Numbered from the stretch's first letter, positions 21,132-28,998 are shown. The stretch is DNA of 29,341 nt from Streptomyces sp. NRRL WC-3618 (GCF_001280005.1 NZ_LGDW01000006.1:1-29341), one strand, 5' to 3'. The notes: generated by a model from the letters alone, not told the origin. Translations and numbers: made by a program.

Positions 21132-23219
21132 TTGTCGCTATCCAACGACTCCGCTGCGCGTCAGGTCGAGTGGGAACAGGCGCGAGTTTCCACGCTGTAC
21201 GAGCTGCTCACAGAGCGGATCTCCGAGGCACGGACACGCCTGGCTGAAGTACTCAGGGCCCCGGCCGAGAGTGCGAGCGAGACATACGAGCGCGGGATCG
21301 CCGCCGACCGCCTGACACAGGAGATCGCACGGCTCGAAGGGGCCGAAAACGGACTGGCCTTCGGCCGCATCGACTGGGCGGACGGCACCACACTGCACAT
21401 AGGCCGGATCGGCCTGCAGACAGAGGACGACGACCTGCCCCTGCTCGTCGACTGGCGTGCGAACGCGGCGCGGCCCTTCTATGAGGCCACGCCGGTTCAC
21501 CCGATGAACCTGCGGCGACGTCGGCACCTGCGCCTGGACGGGCGCGCGGTGGTCTCGGTGAGCGACGAGCTGCTGGACGGCTCCGCCCCGACCACCGAGG
21601 ACGTCGTGGGCGACGGCCCGTTGACCGAGGCCCTTTCGGCACGGCGTACGGGCCGAATGCACGCGGCCGTCGCAACGTTGCAGACCGAGCAGGACAAGAT
21701 CGTCCGCTCCGCGCACCGCGGCGTGACGGTGGTGCAGGGCGGGCCCGGGACGGGCAAGACGGTGGTCGCGCTGCACCGGGCGGCGTATGTCCTGTACGCG
21801 TTCCCGCGCGCAGCGAAGGAAGGTGTCCTGGTGGTCGGGCCCAATGCGCGGTTCCTCGACTACATCTCCCAGGTCCTGCCCTCGCTCGGCGAGAACGACG
21901 TCGTGCTGGCGACATGCCAGGAACTGGCCGGAGTGGTCCCCACCGCGGTGGAGTCGTTCGACACCGCGCGTCTCAAGGGCAGTTCCGCTCTCGCTGACGC
22001 ACTTGTCGACCTGCTGCGCACCCATCAAAGTACGCACGGCGACCTCACCTTGCGGTTCGGGCAGGACGTGGTTCACCTTACGGAAGCCACAGTCCGAACC
22101 GCACGCGACGCCGCCGTGGCGACCGGGCTGGGACACAATCCAGCGCGCCAGGTGTTCAAGGAGTTTCTGGTCGACGCCCTCACCGAGACGCTGGAACGCA
22201 ATACGGGTGACCTCTTGGAGCAGATCGACAACGAGGTGGCCCAGCTGACGGGCCGGAACCTCGACCGATTCACCGCGGCGGACCTGCGCCACCCCGGCCC
22301 CGACGACACAGCCGCCTCGGGATCGGCCGCCCTTTTCGACGCGGACGCCGTCCGGGCCGAGCTCCTCGACGACCCCCACGTCGACCAGGCCGTGGAGGCA
22401 CTGTGGCCGCGGCTGACACCCGGTGGCCTCGTGCGGGCTCTCCTGGCAGACCTCGGCACTCTCGCCGAGTGCCTTCCCTGGCTGGCACCGGACGAGCGGT
22501 CGCGTCTGCTGCGTGCCCCGGACGCGCCGTGGACCGATGCCGATATAGCGCTGCTGGACGAGGCGGCCAGCTTGGTCGACGGCCCGCCGGAGCGGGTGTA
22601 CGGGCACGTTGTCGTCGACGAGGCGCAGGAATTGACCGCCATGCAGTTGCGGATGATCGTCCGCCGCTGCCCGGCAAAAGCCATGACGCTGGTGGGCGAC
22701 TTCGCCCAGGCGGGCCCGGTCACGACGGCGCATGACTGGAAGGAGGCGTTGAGTCCGCATGTCGGCCCGCGGTTCCAGCTGCACAGTCTGACGGTCAGTT
22801 ACCGCACCACGCAGGAGATTCTCGCGAGTACCCGAGACCTGCTCGCCCGGATCGCTCCGGACCAGAAGCCGACACGGTCACTGCGCACTGGCGAGACTCC
22901 CCGCACCGTGACCACACCTGTTGAGAAGCTAGTCGCCACCATCGTCCAGGAACTTCGCACCCAGAGCTCCGCGTACCCGGGCGAGCTCCTCGGGGTCATC
23001 TGCGCAGAGGCGAGGGTGGGCGACCTGACAGCCTCTGACATCGCACAGCACGCACGCATCGTTCCAGCGTCCGAGGCGCGCGGGCTGGAGTTCGACGGGG
23101 TCGTCGTCATCCGCCCCGAAGAGATCATCGCGGCACGCCCCGGCGGGGAGAGGGACCTGTACGTAGCCCTGACCCGGGCGACCAAGCGGCTCTGCACGAT
23201 CACCGTCCAGCCCGCCTGA
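21132..23219 (+). CDS. helR: HelD/HelR-type RNA polymerase recycling ATPase (UvrD-like, 695 aa)
   Basis: HelD/HelR proteins are superfamily 1 ATPases that insert into RNA polymerase channels and release stalled or antibiotic-bound enzyme. Streptomyces HelR confers rifamycin tolerance. The N-terminal coiled-coil arm (about residues 10-75) precedes LLVDWRANAARPFYEAT, typical of the family. Walker A is GGPGTGKT (203-210), Walker B VVVDEAQEL with Asp496-Glu497. Motif III is LVGDFAQAG, then SYRTTQEIL, EARGLEFDGVVVI and YVALTRATKRL near residue 677. The TTG at 21132 has AGAGGAG eight bases upstream and is preferred to the GTG at 21102, which has none. It sits among IS remnants and may be acquired. 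The HelR rather than HelD assignment is tentative. Confidence 0.85.
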   Translation: MSLSNDSAARQVEWEQARVSTLYELLTERISEARTRLAEVLRAPAESASETYERGIAADRLTQEIARLEGAENGLAFGRIDWADGTTLHIGRIGLQTEDDDLPLLVDWRANAARPFYEATPVHPMNLRRRRHLRLDGRAVVSVSDELLDGSAPTTEDVVGDGPLTEALSARRTGRMHAAVATLQTEQDKIVRSAHRGVTVVQGGPGTGKTVVALHRAAYVLYAFPRAAKEGVLVVGPNARFLDYISQVLPSLGENDVVLATCQELAGVVPTAVESFDTARLKGSSALADALVDLLRTHQSTHGDLTLRFGQDVVHLTEATVRTARDAAVATGLGHNPARQVFKEFLVDALTETLERNTGDLLEQIDNEVAQLTGRNLDRFTAADLRHPGPDDTAASGSAALFDADAVRAELLDDPHVDQAVEALWPRLTPGGLVRALLADLGTLAECLPWLAPDERSRLLRAPDAPWTDADIALLDEAASLVDGPPERVYGHVVVDEAQELTAMQLRMIVRRCPAKAMTLVGDFAQAGPVTTAHDWKEALSPHVGPRFQLHSLTVSYRTTQEILASTRDLLARIAPDQKPTRSLRTGETPRTVTTPVEKLVATIVQELRTQSSAYPGELLGVICAEARVGDLTASDIAQHARIVPASEARGLEFDGVVVIRPEEIIAARPGGERDLYVALTRATKRLCTITVQPA

Positions 23220-23297
23220 CACACTCCGTCCGCTTCTCACCGCTCAGACGGCGCAGACATACGCGAGCACGGCAAACACCAAGACAGAGAAGGCAAG

Positions 23298-23588
23298 ATG
23301 GCGAAGGACTTCGACACCCCACGCAACGACGGCATCATCGACAACCTTGAGGAGCTCAACACCCGGAGCACCAGCAAATCCACTATTGCCATCGACATGC
23401 ACGAGTCCGAGGCCGCCGAGGGCCTCGAATTGCCCGGTGCCGATCTTTCGGGCGAGGAGCTGACAATCCAGGTGCTTCCGCAGCTGGACAACGAATTCGT
23501 CTGTACGGTCTGCTTCCTCGTGCGCCACCGCAGCCAACTGGCCGATGCGAGCAGCGGCCCTCCCGTCTGCCGCGACTGCGACTTCTGA
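23298..23588 (+). CDS. DUF4193-family zinc-ribbon-like protein (96 aa)
   Basis: The match to DUF4193 is clear: N-terminal MAKDFDTPRNDG, central ESEAAEGLELPGADLSGEELTIQVLPQ, and the C-terminal half ribbon CTVCFLVRHRSQL...CRDCDF with four cysteines (CxxC and CxxC) likely to bind zinc. The ATG follows AGAAGG. DUF4193 proteins are abundant small actinobacterial proteins of unproven role, and the zinc motif recalls RNA polymerase accessory proteins. It starts 78 bases after the HelR-like gene on the same strand, so joint transcription and a shared RNA polymerase-related role are possible. Most genomes carry a core copy elsewhere, so this may be a paralogue. Confidence 0.85.
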   Translation: MAKDFDTPRNDGIIDNLEELNTRSTSKSTIAIDMHESEAAEGLELPGADLSGEELTIQVLPQLDNEFVCTVCFLVRHRSQLADASSGPPVCRDCDF

Positions 23589-23764
23589 CCGTGCGCGCGT
23601 GATGTCGTCCTTGTGAGGTCAGTCGCGGCGAGGTAGCTGTCGATGGGGTCGGACCGGTATTGGATCTTCTGGAGTCTGCGACACAGAACCGGCGCTGCCG
23701 CTAGGTCCACGTGTCCTTCACCTAGCACGCGAACCCACGTCAGACCGCGCGTGGTCGGGTGCAA
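23589..23764 (-). other. Possible gene remnant antisense to the DUF4193 tail
   Basis: The minus strand has an open frame beginning near 23764 (TTG) that reads HPTTRGLTWVRVLGEGH, then VDLAAAPVLCRRLQKIQYRSD, PIDSYLA. The composition looks protein-like. It then runs into the DUF4193 gene, so the 3' part would be lost. I do not recognise the family. The remainder of 23589-23834 shows no other gene. Confidence 0.2.
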
Positions 23765-23834
23765 GTTGCCACCAGTTCCCGGTGTGAGACCTTCAGGATT
23801 CGGCTAGCAGGATTTCGCAGTCTGACCTGCGGGT

Positions 23835-23904
23835 TTCGCCGGGCGGCTGGAGTGTAGCGGGCTGTGGAGTGGTCAGGGGCGGTTTCACGGAGGCCGCCCC
23901 TCGA
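23835..23904 (+). repeat. Left 70-bp terminal inverted repeat of the IS701-type element
   Basis: This is a perfect inverted match, base for base, to 29272-29341 at the end of the window. It precedes the IS701-type transposase start by 13 bases. The repeat could extend outward, since the right copy is cut by the window end. Confidence 0.85.
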
Positions 23905-23917
23905 GAATTCGCCCTGC

Positions 23918-24580
23918 GTGATCATCGAGCGTGCTGCCGAGCAGTGGGACCTTGAGCTGGACGACCTCTTCGTGAGCATCGGTCATCGCTTCGGCCGTGT
24001 GGAACTTCGCCGCCGTATGCGTGATTACATGCGCGGGCTGCTCGCCCCGGTAGCCCGAAAGAACAGCTGGCAGCTGGCCGAGCAGGCAGGCCACGCCACC
24101 CCCGACGGTCTGCAGCATCTGCTCGCCGGTGCGGGTGCCGCCTACGGGCAGGAGGGCCGCTTCCGGCGGCTGCTGGAGCAGTCGGGCGTCGGCTACGTGC
24201 TGGCCGTGCCCAAGTCCCAGTTCACCGTGGGCTGCGCATCGAGGGCCTGTTCGCACAGGCTCCGGACGAGGCGTGGGAGAAGATCTCATGCGGAGACGGG
24301 GCCGCGTGTCTACCACTGGGCGGCGGTACGGCTGCCGGCTGTCGCCGAGTTCGACTACCAGGGCGAGGTCCCCCACCGGATGCGGTGGGCGCTGGCCCGT
24401 CGCAGCATCCGCAAGCCCGACGAGATCGCCTACTACCTCGCCTATGCCCCGTTGGGGACAACTGTTCTGGAGCTGGTCCGGATCGCCGTGACGCGCTGGG
24501 CGATCGAGGAGTGTTTCCAGGCCGCGAAGAATGAATGCGGGCTGGACCAGTACGAAGTCCGCCGCTACGTGGGCTGGTAC
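23918..24580 (+). pseudogene. IS701-family transposase, N-terminal part, decayed and interrupted
   Basis: From a GTG at 23918 the frame encodes VIIERAAEQWDLELDDLF, SIGHRFGRVELRRRMRDYMRGLLAPVARKN and HATPDGLQHLLAGAG. Near 24138 it jumps to AAYGQEGRFRRLLEQSGVGYVLAVPKSQ, missing about 100 residues including the catalytic aspartates. A frameshifted patch (about 24235-24305) hides the expected RIEGLFAQAPDEAWEKI. The frame then recovers through RWAIEECFQAAKNECGLDQYEVRRY with the last Glu, until the 9-bp target duplication and the inserted unit. The C-terminus continues after 29007. Confidence 0.85.
24572..24580. repeat. Target-site duplication, left copy (ggctggtac)
   Basis: Ggctggtac lies directly before the left end (cagggcgg...) of the 4.4-kb unit and is repeated exactly at 28999-29007. 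Joining the sequence across the two copies restores the IS701-type transposase frame (GWYRRIPLAMLAHSF). Confidence 0.85.
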
Positions 24581-24768
24581 CAGGGCGGTTGCAAGTTCCG
24601 GGATTGGGTGGATCGTCCGCATTGAGCGGGAGTTGACGTGGCAACAGCACAGGCACGAGACCGGTGATCATCAGGGTGTCTACGCCAGCTGATCATATTG
24701 AGGTCCCGTGCCTGCCGCTCCATCCTCCCTGGTCCCTGCCGCCCTGGCGAAACTGGGCCCCCTTCACC
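24581..24768 (+). mobile_element. Left ISAs1-family remnant (end plus start of transposase)
   Basis: It contains the terminal repeat, the subterminal region and the first codons of the transposase (GTG at 24708, encoding MPAAPSSLVPAALAKLGPL), nearly identical to the right copy. Similarity stops at about 24768, where the LuxR/AAA fragment begins. Confidence 0.85.
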
Positions 24769-24914
24769 ATCACCACAGCTGGTGGCCGCCGAACGGCGTT
24801 GAGCAGCCGATCGAGTTCGTGGCGGCGTCCGACGAACGCGAAACCCCGTCCGAAGCCCGCAGCACCACACTGGTCAGCCGTCCCGGCCATCCCGTCACCG
24901 TCCTCCACGGACAC
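24769..24914 (-). pseudogene. LuxR/AAA (LAL-type) regulator, N-terminal fragment
   Basis: On the minus strand the sequence FVGRRHELDRLLNAVRRPPAVVMV is the standard lead-in to the Walker A loop of AAA ATPase regulators with LuxR-type outputs. The frame then runs into the ISAs1 remnant exactly where the P-loop should follow, so only about 45 residues remain. A start at the ATG near 24890 (after GGAGG) or the GTG at 24914 is possible. Confidence 0.55.
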
Positions 24915-25086
24915 TGCTGCCGTGCGCCAATACCCATCTCCTCGCGGCCGTACATACCCACTCTAAGCGGCCCCCATTGTTCCGTCCGGCCGGTACCGGC
25001 AGCGTCGGACATGCGCCCCCGGGCAACGTGCGTCCCGGCCGAGGCGCATCCCCGTGCAGGGCGCGTGCCCAGGCAGGGAAGGAAAG

Positions 25087-26601
25087 ATGGGTCGTCCCGA
25101 GAAACCGCTGGATCCCGGCGAAGGTCCCGTTCAGCGCTTCGCGAGCGAACTGCGTGCGCTGCGGAGCGACGCCGGTAGCCCCACCTACCGTTCGATGGCG
25201 TGCCGTGCCCACTACTCCCCCACCGCGCTGGCCCAGGCCGCCGCGGGCGACCGGCTGCCGTCCCTGGCCGTGGTCGTGGCCTTCGCCCGGGCCTGTGGCG
25301 GGAATCCGGACGAATGGCAGCAACGGTGGTCGCAGGCCGCCGAGGAGTCGGCCGCGTTCCGGGACGACGACGTCGCCCTGTCGCCCTACCGGGGGCTGGA
25401 GCGGTTCGAGAGTGAGCAGCGGCACCTGTTCTTCGGGCGCGACCGTGTGGTGGACAGCCTGCTCGACCTCATACGCACGAAGCGGTTCGCCGCGCTGTCC
25501 GGACCGTCGGGCAGCGGGAAGTCCTCGCTGCTGCGCGCCGGCCTGCTGCCGGTCCTGCGAGATGCCGTGCGGTGCGCCGGACACCCGGTCACCGTCCACC
25601 TGATCACGCCGGGACCACGGCCGGCGACCACGTACGAGCAGCTGCTGTCGCCCGGCGCCGACGACCCGGAACGCTGGATCGTCGTCGATGAGTCCCACGA
25701 GCTGGGCACGCCGGTGCCGGACCTGGACGAGCGGCTGCGGTTCGTCGAGCTGCTGGTGGCCGCGCGGCGACCGGAATCGCGGCTGAGGGTGGTCCTCAAC
25801 CTCAGGCCGGACTTCCTGTGGTGGTGCCCGCGTCGGACACCCTGGCTCGACGCACTGACCGACTGCACCGTGCGGATGCCGGGGATGACGTCGGCCGAGC
25901 TGCGCGAGGCGATCGTCCGCCCGGCGGCGGCGGCCGGGCTCGCCGTGGAACGTGATCTCACGGCCCGGCTGATCGACGACTTCCTCGGGCAGCCCACCAT
26001 GCTGCCCATGCTCTCGAACGCGTTACTGCGCGTCTGGTGCCGCCGACGCGGCCGGGTGCTCACCCTGGCCGACTACGAGGAGACGGGCGGGGTGCGGGGC
26101 GCCCTCGCCACCACCGCGGAGGAAGTGTTCGACCGGCTGTGCGCCCGGCAGCGTCTCACCGCGCGCAGGGTGCTGCGCCGTTTTGTCGCCCCCGACGAGA
26201 ACCGCTCCTACGTGCGCCGGCCGGTGCGGCCGTCCGAGCTGCGCGCGTTCGAGGACCGGGAGACGCGGCCGGTGCTGAACACGCTGGTCGGCGCCCGGCT
26301 CGTCACACTCGGCGAGAACTCCGCGGAGCTCACCCACGACGCCGTGATCAGCGAGTCTCCCAGGCTGCGTCGGTGGCTGGAGGAGGACCGCGAGCGCCTG
26401 CTGCACCACCGGTATCTGACCGAGGCGGCGGGAGCCTGGCAGGAGCTCGGTCACGACGAGTGCGACCTCTATCGCGGCAAGCGCCTCGCCATCGCGGAAA
26501 GCCTTTTCCTCAGCTGTCAGGAACCCGACGAGCTGACCGGTCTGGAACGCGAGTTCCTCACCGCTTCCCGCCACGCTCAGGGGCACCGCCCCGCCGCGTG
26601 A
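25087..26601 (+). CDS. HTH (XRE-like) - nSTAND1 NTPase lacking C-terminal repeats (504 aa)
   Basis: STAND ATPases are signal-triggered switches, often in regulation or anti-phage immunity. Residues 15-85 form a helix-turn-helix region of the kind preceding nSTAND1 in Streptomyces. SPYRGLERFESEQRHLFFGRDRVVD leads to Walker A GPSGSGKSS (139-147, Lys145). Walker B is WIVVDESHEL (Asp201-Glu202), where VDQFEE is more usual. The sensor region is VVLNLRPDFLWWC. LPMLSNALLRVWCRRRG and TGGVRGAL follow, with a conserved end LYRGKRLA...LTGLEREFLTASRH. Relatives then continue into a membrane segment and WD40 repeats; here the protein stops nine residues on. The ATG follows GGAAGGAAAG. Codon 313 is TTA (26023-26025), implying bldA dependence. 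Confidence 0.85.
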   Translation: MGRPEKPLDPGEGPVQRFASELRALRSDAGSPTYRSMACRAHYSPTALAQAAAGDRLPSLAVVVAFARACGGNPDEWQQRWSQAAEESAAFRDDDVALSPYRGLERFESEQRHLFFGRDRVVDSLLDLIRTKRFAALSGPSGSGKSSLLRAGLLPVLRDAVRCAGHPVTVHLITPGPRPATTYEQLLSPGADDPERWIVVDESHELGTPVPDLDERLRFVELLVAARRPESRLRVVLNLRPDFLWWCPRRTPWLDALTDCTVRMPGMTSAELREAIVRPAAAAGLAVERDLTARLIDDFLGQPTMLPMLSNALLRVWCRRRGRVLTLADYEETGGVRGALATTAEEVFDRLCARQRLTARRVLRRFVAPDENRSYVRRPVRPSELRAFEDRETRPVLNTLVGARLVTLGENSAELTHDAVISESPRLRRWLEEDRERLLHHRYLTEAAGAWQELGHDECDLYRGKRLAIAESLFLSCQEPDELTGLEREFLTASRHAQGHRPAA

Positions 26602-26620
26602 CCACAACGCGTAGACGCAG

Positions 26621-26664
26621 CTGAAGGGGGTGTGACCGCCGTGCGGCGGTCACACCCCCTTCAG
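26621..26664. terminator. Bidirectional terminator (perfect 20-bp stem)
   Basis: The arms 26621-26640 and 26645-26664 are perfect complements with the 4-base loop gtgc. It lies 19 bases after the nSTAND1-type gene stop and 5 bases beyond the stop of the convergent RNase-like gene, so it should serve both. Confidence 0.9.
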
Positions 26665-26669
26665 ATGTG

Positions 26670-27140
26670 CTAGCTCCGTCCCGCGTAGTGGAACGTCGAG
26701 TAGTGGTCGTCGGTCCAGAACAGGTCGCCGGTACCGATCGCCCTGACGATCCGGTTGGCGTCACGCCGGGGAACCACGTCGTCCCGCTGACGGTCGTAGA
26801 TGGTCGTGTTGTACTCCTGGAAGGTCCCCGTGTACCCGTGGCTGGAGCTGGGGGCCGCCGGGCTGTTCATGAAGTTGATGAGGCCCTGGGTCCAGTGGGC
26901 CGCCTCGATCCACTCCCGGTCACCGAGGTTGCGCCAGTTCGGCCATCCCATATTCTCCCAGAAGTCGATGCCCAAATCCATGTTGCTCGGCGGATTCTGG
27001 GTGTGCTGGGCACTACCCGAGACCGGCGCCGGCTGCGCGGAGGCGACACCCGGGGCGGCGACACCTATTCCCAGGGCGAGCGTGGAGGCGACGAAGCCCA
27101 CGGCGAACGCACGCCTGCTCTTGACAACGAGTTTCTTCAT
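26670..27140 (-). CDS. Secreted guanyl-specific ribonuclease-like protein (RNase Sa/T1 type, 156 aa)
   Basis: A signal peptide is clear (MKKLVVKSRRAFAVGFVAST, cleavage after GVASA near residue 35). The C-terminal half matches the RNase N1/T1/Sa pattern: FMNSPAAPSSSHGYTGTFQEY parallels the Asn-Arg-Glu to Gly-Tyr...Glu-Tyr segment, PRRDANRIV gives paired arginines, and TDDHYSTF is the hallmark end. Candidate catalytic residues are Glu109, Arg126, Arg130 and His146. The N-terminal mature part (MDLGIDFWENMGWPNWRNLGDREW) is unusual. There are no cysteines, unlike RNase Sa. The ATG at 27140 has a weak site; a GTG at 27161 after GGAG would add seven residues. No barstar-like inhibitor is adjacent, as expected for an exported enzyme. 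Another secreted fold cannot be excluded. Confidence 0.6.
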   Translation of the reverse strand: MKKLVVKSRRAFAVGFVASTLALGIGVAAPGVASAQPAPVSGSAQHTQNPPSNMDLGIDFWENMGWPNWRNLGDREWIEAAHWTQGLINFMNSPAAPSSSHGYTGTFQEYNTTIYDRQRDDVVPRRDANRIVRAIGTGDLFWTDDHYSTFHYAGRS

Positions 27141-27161
27141 GCTGATCGGATTCTCTTTCAC

Positions 27162-27554
27162 TTGCCACTCCGCCGTGTTCGGCGGCTACGGCAAATCCTC
27201 ACATCCGAGCAATTGTCCAGCTATCCCCTGCCGATTGGTGTGGACAACCTCCTGCCCGACACTGCGAGACAGTCGACACACGCACGGCACGAAAGACCCC
27301 TGCGGAAGTAGTACCGCCCCCCATTGCCGTCTTCCTCGGCCCCGCAATGGGGTTCCCGGCCTCCGGGCCCGGCATGACTGCTCCCCCCTGTTGATCATGA
27401 TCTGGGGGTGGTGTCACCGGTGCCGGGCGCTGGCAGACCGCTGACTAGGGGCATGACCACCGGTTCTTCTGGGACTTGGGAGGCTCTTCGTAATGTGGAT
27501 GCCGGCAGCTGGTGCCGCAGGTGAGGCCGGGACGGGTACGACCGGAGAGTGCAC
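27162..27554. other. Intergenic region: RNase-like gene promoter side and IS110 left end with possible bridge RNA
   Basis: No protein gene is supported. The part next to the RNase-like gene should hold its minus-strand promoter; TTGTCC and TAGCTG with an 18-base spacer are one weak candidate. An inverted repeat CCCCATTGC/GCAATGGGG (27319-27327, 27344-27352) and a palindrome gatcatgatc near 27393 mark the second half. The stretch of roughly 27370-27554 is the non-coding left end of an IS110-type element, the place where IS110 relatives encode bridge RNA. Confidence 0.45.
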
Positions 27555-27637
27555 GTGATCGACATCAGCGAAATCGGCGTTTTCCTCGGCCTGGACGCCG
27601 GCAAAGGCGAACACCACGCCACCGCCCTGACCCCGGT
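27555..27637 (+). pseudogene. IS110-family transposase, N-terminal fragment
   Basis: From the GTG at 27555 the frame encodes VIDISEIGVFLGLDAGKGEH, then HATALTP. This is the start of the RuvC-like DEDD domain of IS110 transposases, with the first catalytic Asp in GLDAGKGEHH. It is cut at 27638 by the inner end of the ISAs1 element. Confidence 0.8.
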
Positions 27638-28998
27638 CAGGGCGGCTTCAAGTTCCCGGCAGAAGCGGGCTGTCGGTGATGCCCCAGATCCAGATGGCGT
27701 GTTCGGGTGCGTCCCGGATCGCTCGGGTGGTCTTGGCGATGTTGTCCGCTCCCAGCAGCCGCAGTCTGCCGATGGCCAGGTTCCGCAGAGCGGCCATCGC
27801 CCGCGGCGCGCTGCCGGTGTGGACGGTGGAGGCGTCCTCGGCGAACACCACATCTCTGACATGGTGGCTGGAATTTTCGATTCCCCAGTGCCCGCGCACA
27901 TATCCGCCCAGGTCGGCAGGGGTGGCCTGGTGGGTGTCGAGGCTGGTGACGGCGTAGACCGTCTCCCGGGTCTGCCGCTTGCCGTTCTCCTGGCGGCGCC
28001 GGTGGATGCGCAAGGCCAGCCGGGCTCGCGGGAAGGCGATCCCGCCCAGGTTCGCCGCGATGGCCATGGTCTTGACCGAGCGGGACTCCCGCCGGCCGTG
28101 CCCGGTGCCGGAGACGGTGTGCGCCACGGGCACCTGGTCCCACGGCAGGGCCTTGAGCTGGGCCGACGCGGTCGGCTGGTTTCCCTTGATCACCGCGATG
28201 TAGTGGGCTTTCTTCTCCTGTACCAGCCAGCGCACCTGGTCCTTGACGCTGTGCAGGGCGTCGAAGGTGACCACGGTGCCGGTCAGATCGAGTGGTTCCA
28301 GCAGCGGACGGAAGGCGGTCGTCTCGTTGGTCTTGGCCCCCACCTCACACTGGGCCAGGGTCACGGTGGGGGCGTGGGTGACGGCGGACAGCAGGTGCCG
28401 GTGGCGCTGCTGCCGGTGCGCGGAGCCTGACAATGCCTTGCCGTCCACCGCGATCGCCGGCCGCGGCACCGAGCCGGTGGCGTCGACGCCGGTGTAGTTG
28501 TGTCCGGCCAGGTAGGCGCCGATCGCGGCGTCCAGGGCATCGCCGTCGAGAGCGGCCAGGAGCCGGGTGAAGGTGGCATGGGACGGGGCGCGCCGGCGTC
28601 CGGGCAGATGGCGCCGGATGCCGAGGTGTTCCAGCACCGTGGTGGTGGCGCGCTGTCCCCACTCGGTGATCTCGGTGGTGGTCCGGGCGCCGGAGACGAC
28701 TGCGCAGGCGCAGATCAGCAGCAGGCCGACCAGGGGATACCACCGCCCGCGACGCGAACGCGGGTCGGGTACGCGCTGGAGGTGGGCGCGCAGGCGGCCG
28801 GTGTCGTGCTGGTGAAGGGGGCCCAGTTTCGCCAGGGCGGCAGGGACCAGGGAGGATGGAGCGGCAGGCACGGGACCTCGATGTGATCAGCTGGCGTAGA
28901 CACCCTGATGATCACCGGTCTGGTGCCTGTGCTGTTGCTGCGTCAACTCCCGCTGGACGCGGACGATCTACGCGATCCCGGAACTTGCAACCGCCCTG
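27638..28998 (-). mobile_element. Complete ISAs1-family insertion sequence (1361 bp)
   Basis: Both ends carry related terminal repeats: inner end cagggcggcttcaagttccc at 27638 and outer end ...ccgccctg at 28998. The size and single transposase gene fit ISAs1. The bases flanking the two ends differ (gaccccggt inside, ggctggtac outside), so this copy did not enter its present site alone. Confidence 0.85.
27648..28871 (-). CDS. ISAs1-family DDE transposase (407 aa), apparently intact
   Basis: The GTG at 28871 follows GAGGT. The N-terminal part includes LQRVPDPRSRRGRWYPLVGLLLICACAV, a typical DUF4277/H-repeat-associated start. Candidate DDE residues are Asp in AIAVDGKALSGS, Asp in VVTFDALHSVKDQ, and Glu in GHWGIENSSHHVRDVVFAED. 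The frame is uninterrupted, the length is normal for the family, and the stop lies inside the inner terminal repeat. It could mobilise both itself and the composite unit, since it recognises both outer ends. Confidence 0.9.
   Translation of the reverse strand: MPAAPSSLVPAALAKLGPLHQHDTGRLRAHLQRVPDPRSRRGRWYPLVGLLLICACAVVSGARTTTEITEWGQRATTTVLEHLGIRRHLPGRRRAPSHATFTRLLAALDGDALDAAIGAYLAGHNYTGVDATGSVPRPAIAVDGKALSGSAHRQQRHRHLLSAVTHAPTVTLAQCEVGAKTNETTAFRPLLEPLDLTGTVVTFDALHSVKDQVRWLVQEKKAHYIAVIKGNQPTASAQLKALPWDQVPVAHTVSGTGHGRRESRSVKTMAIAANLGGIAFPRARLALRIHRRRQENGKRQTRETVYAVTSLDTHQATPADLGGYVRGHWGIENSSHHVRDVVFAEDASTVHTGSAPRAMAALRNLAIGRLRLLGADNIAKTTRAIRDAPEHAIWIWGITDSPLLPGT

Larger units (their letters stand above)
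24581..28998. mobile_element. Composite-transposon-like unit with inverted ISAs1-type ends
   Basis: Both outer ends are the same ISAs1-family end in opposite orientation. They start with cagggcggttgcaagttccg and share about 190 bases at roughly 92 percent identity (24581-24768 against 28808-28998 reversed). The 4418-bp unit is flanked by the exact 9-bp duplication ggctggtac, which ISAs1-type elements (8-10 bp) would make. The cargo between the ends is a LuxR/AAA fragment, an HTH-nSTAND1 gene, a secreted RNase Sa-like gene and an IS110 5' end. Only the right ISAs1 copy is complete. The simplest reading is one transposition of the whole unit into IS701. Confidence 0.8.

Noticed and set aside
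27186..27417. Short minus-strand open frames between the RNase-like gene and the IS110 fragment
   Set aside because: Basic, low-complexity products without ribosome sites; the region fits a promoter and an IS110 non-coding end better.
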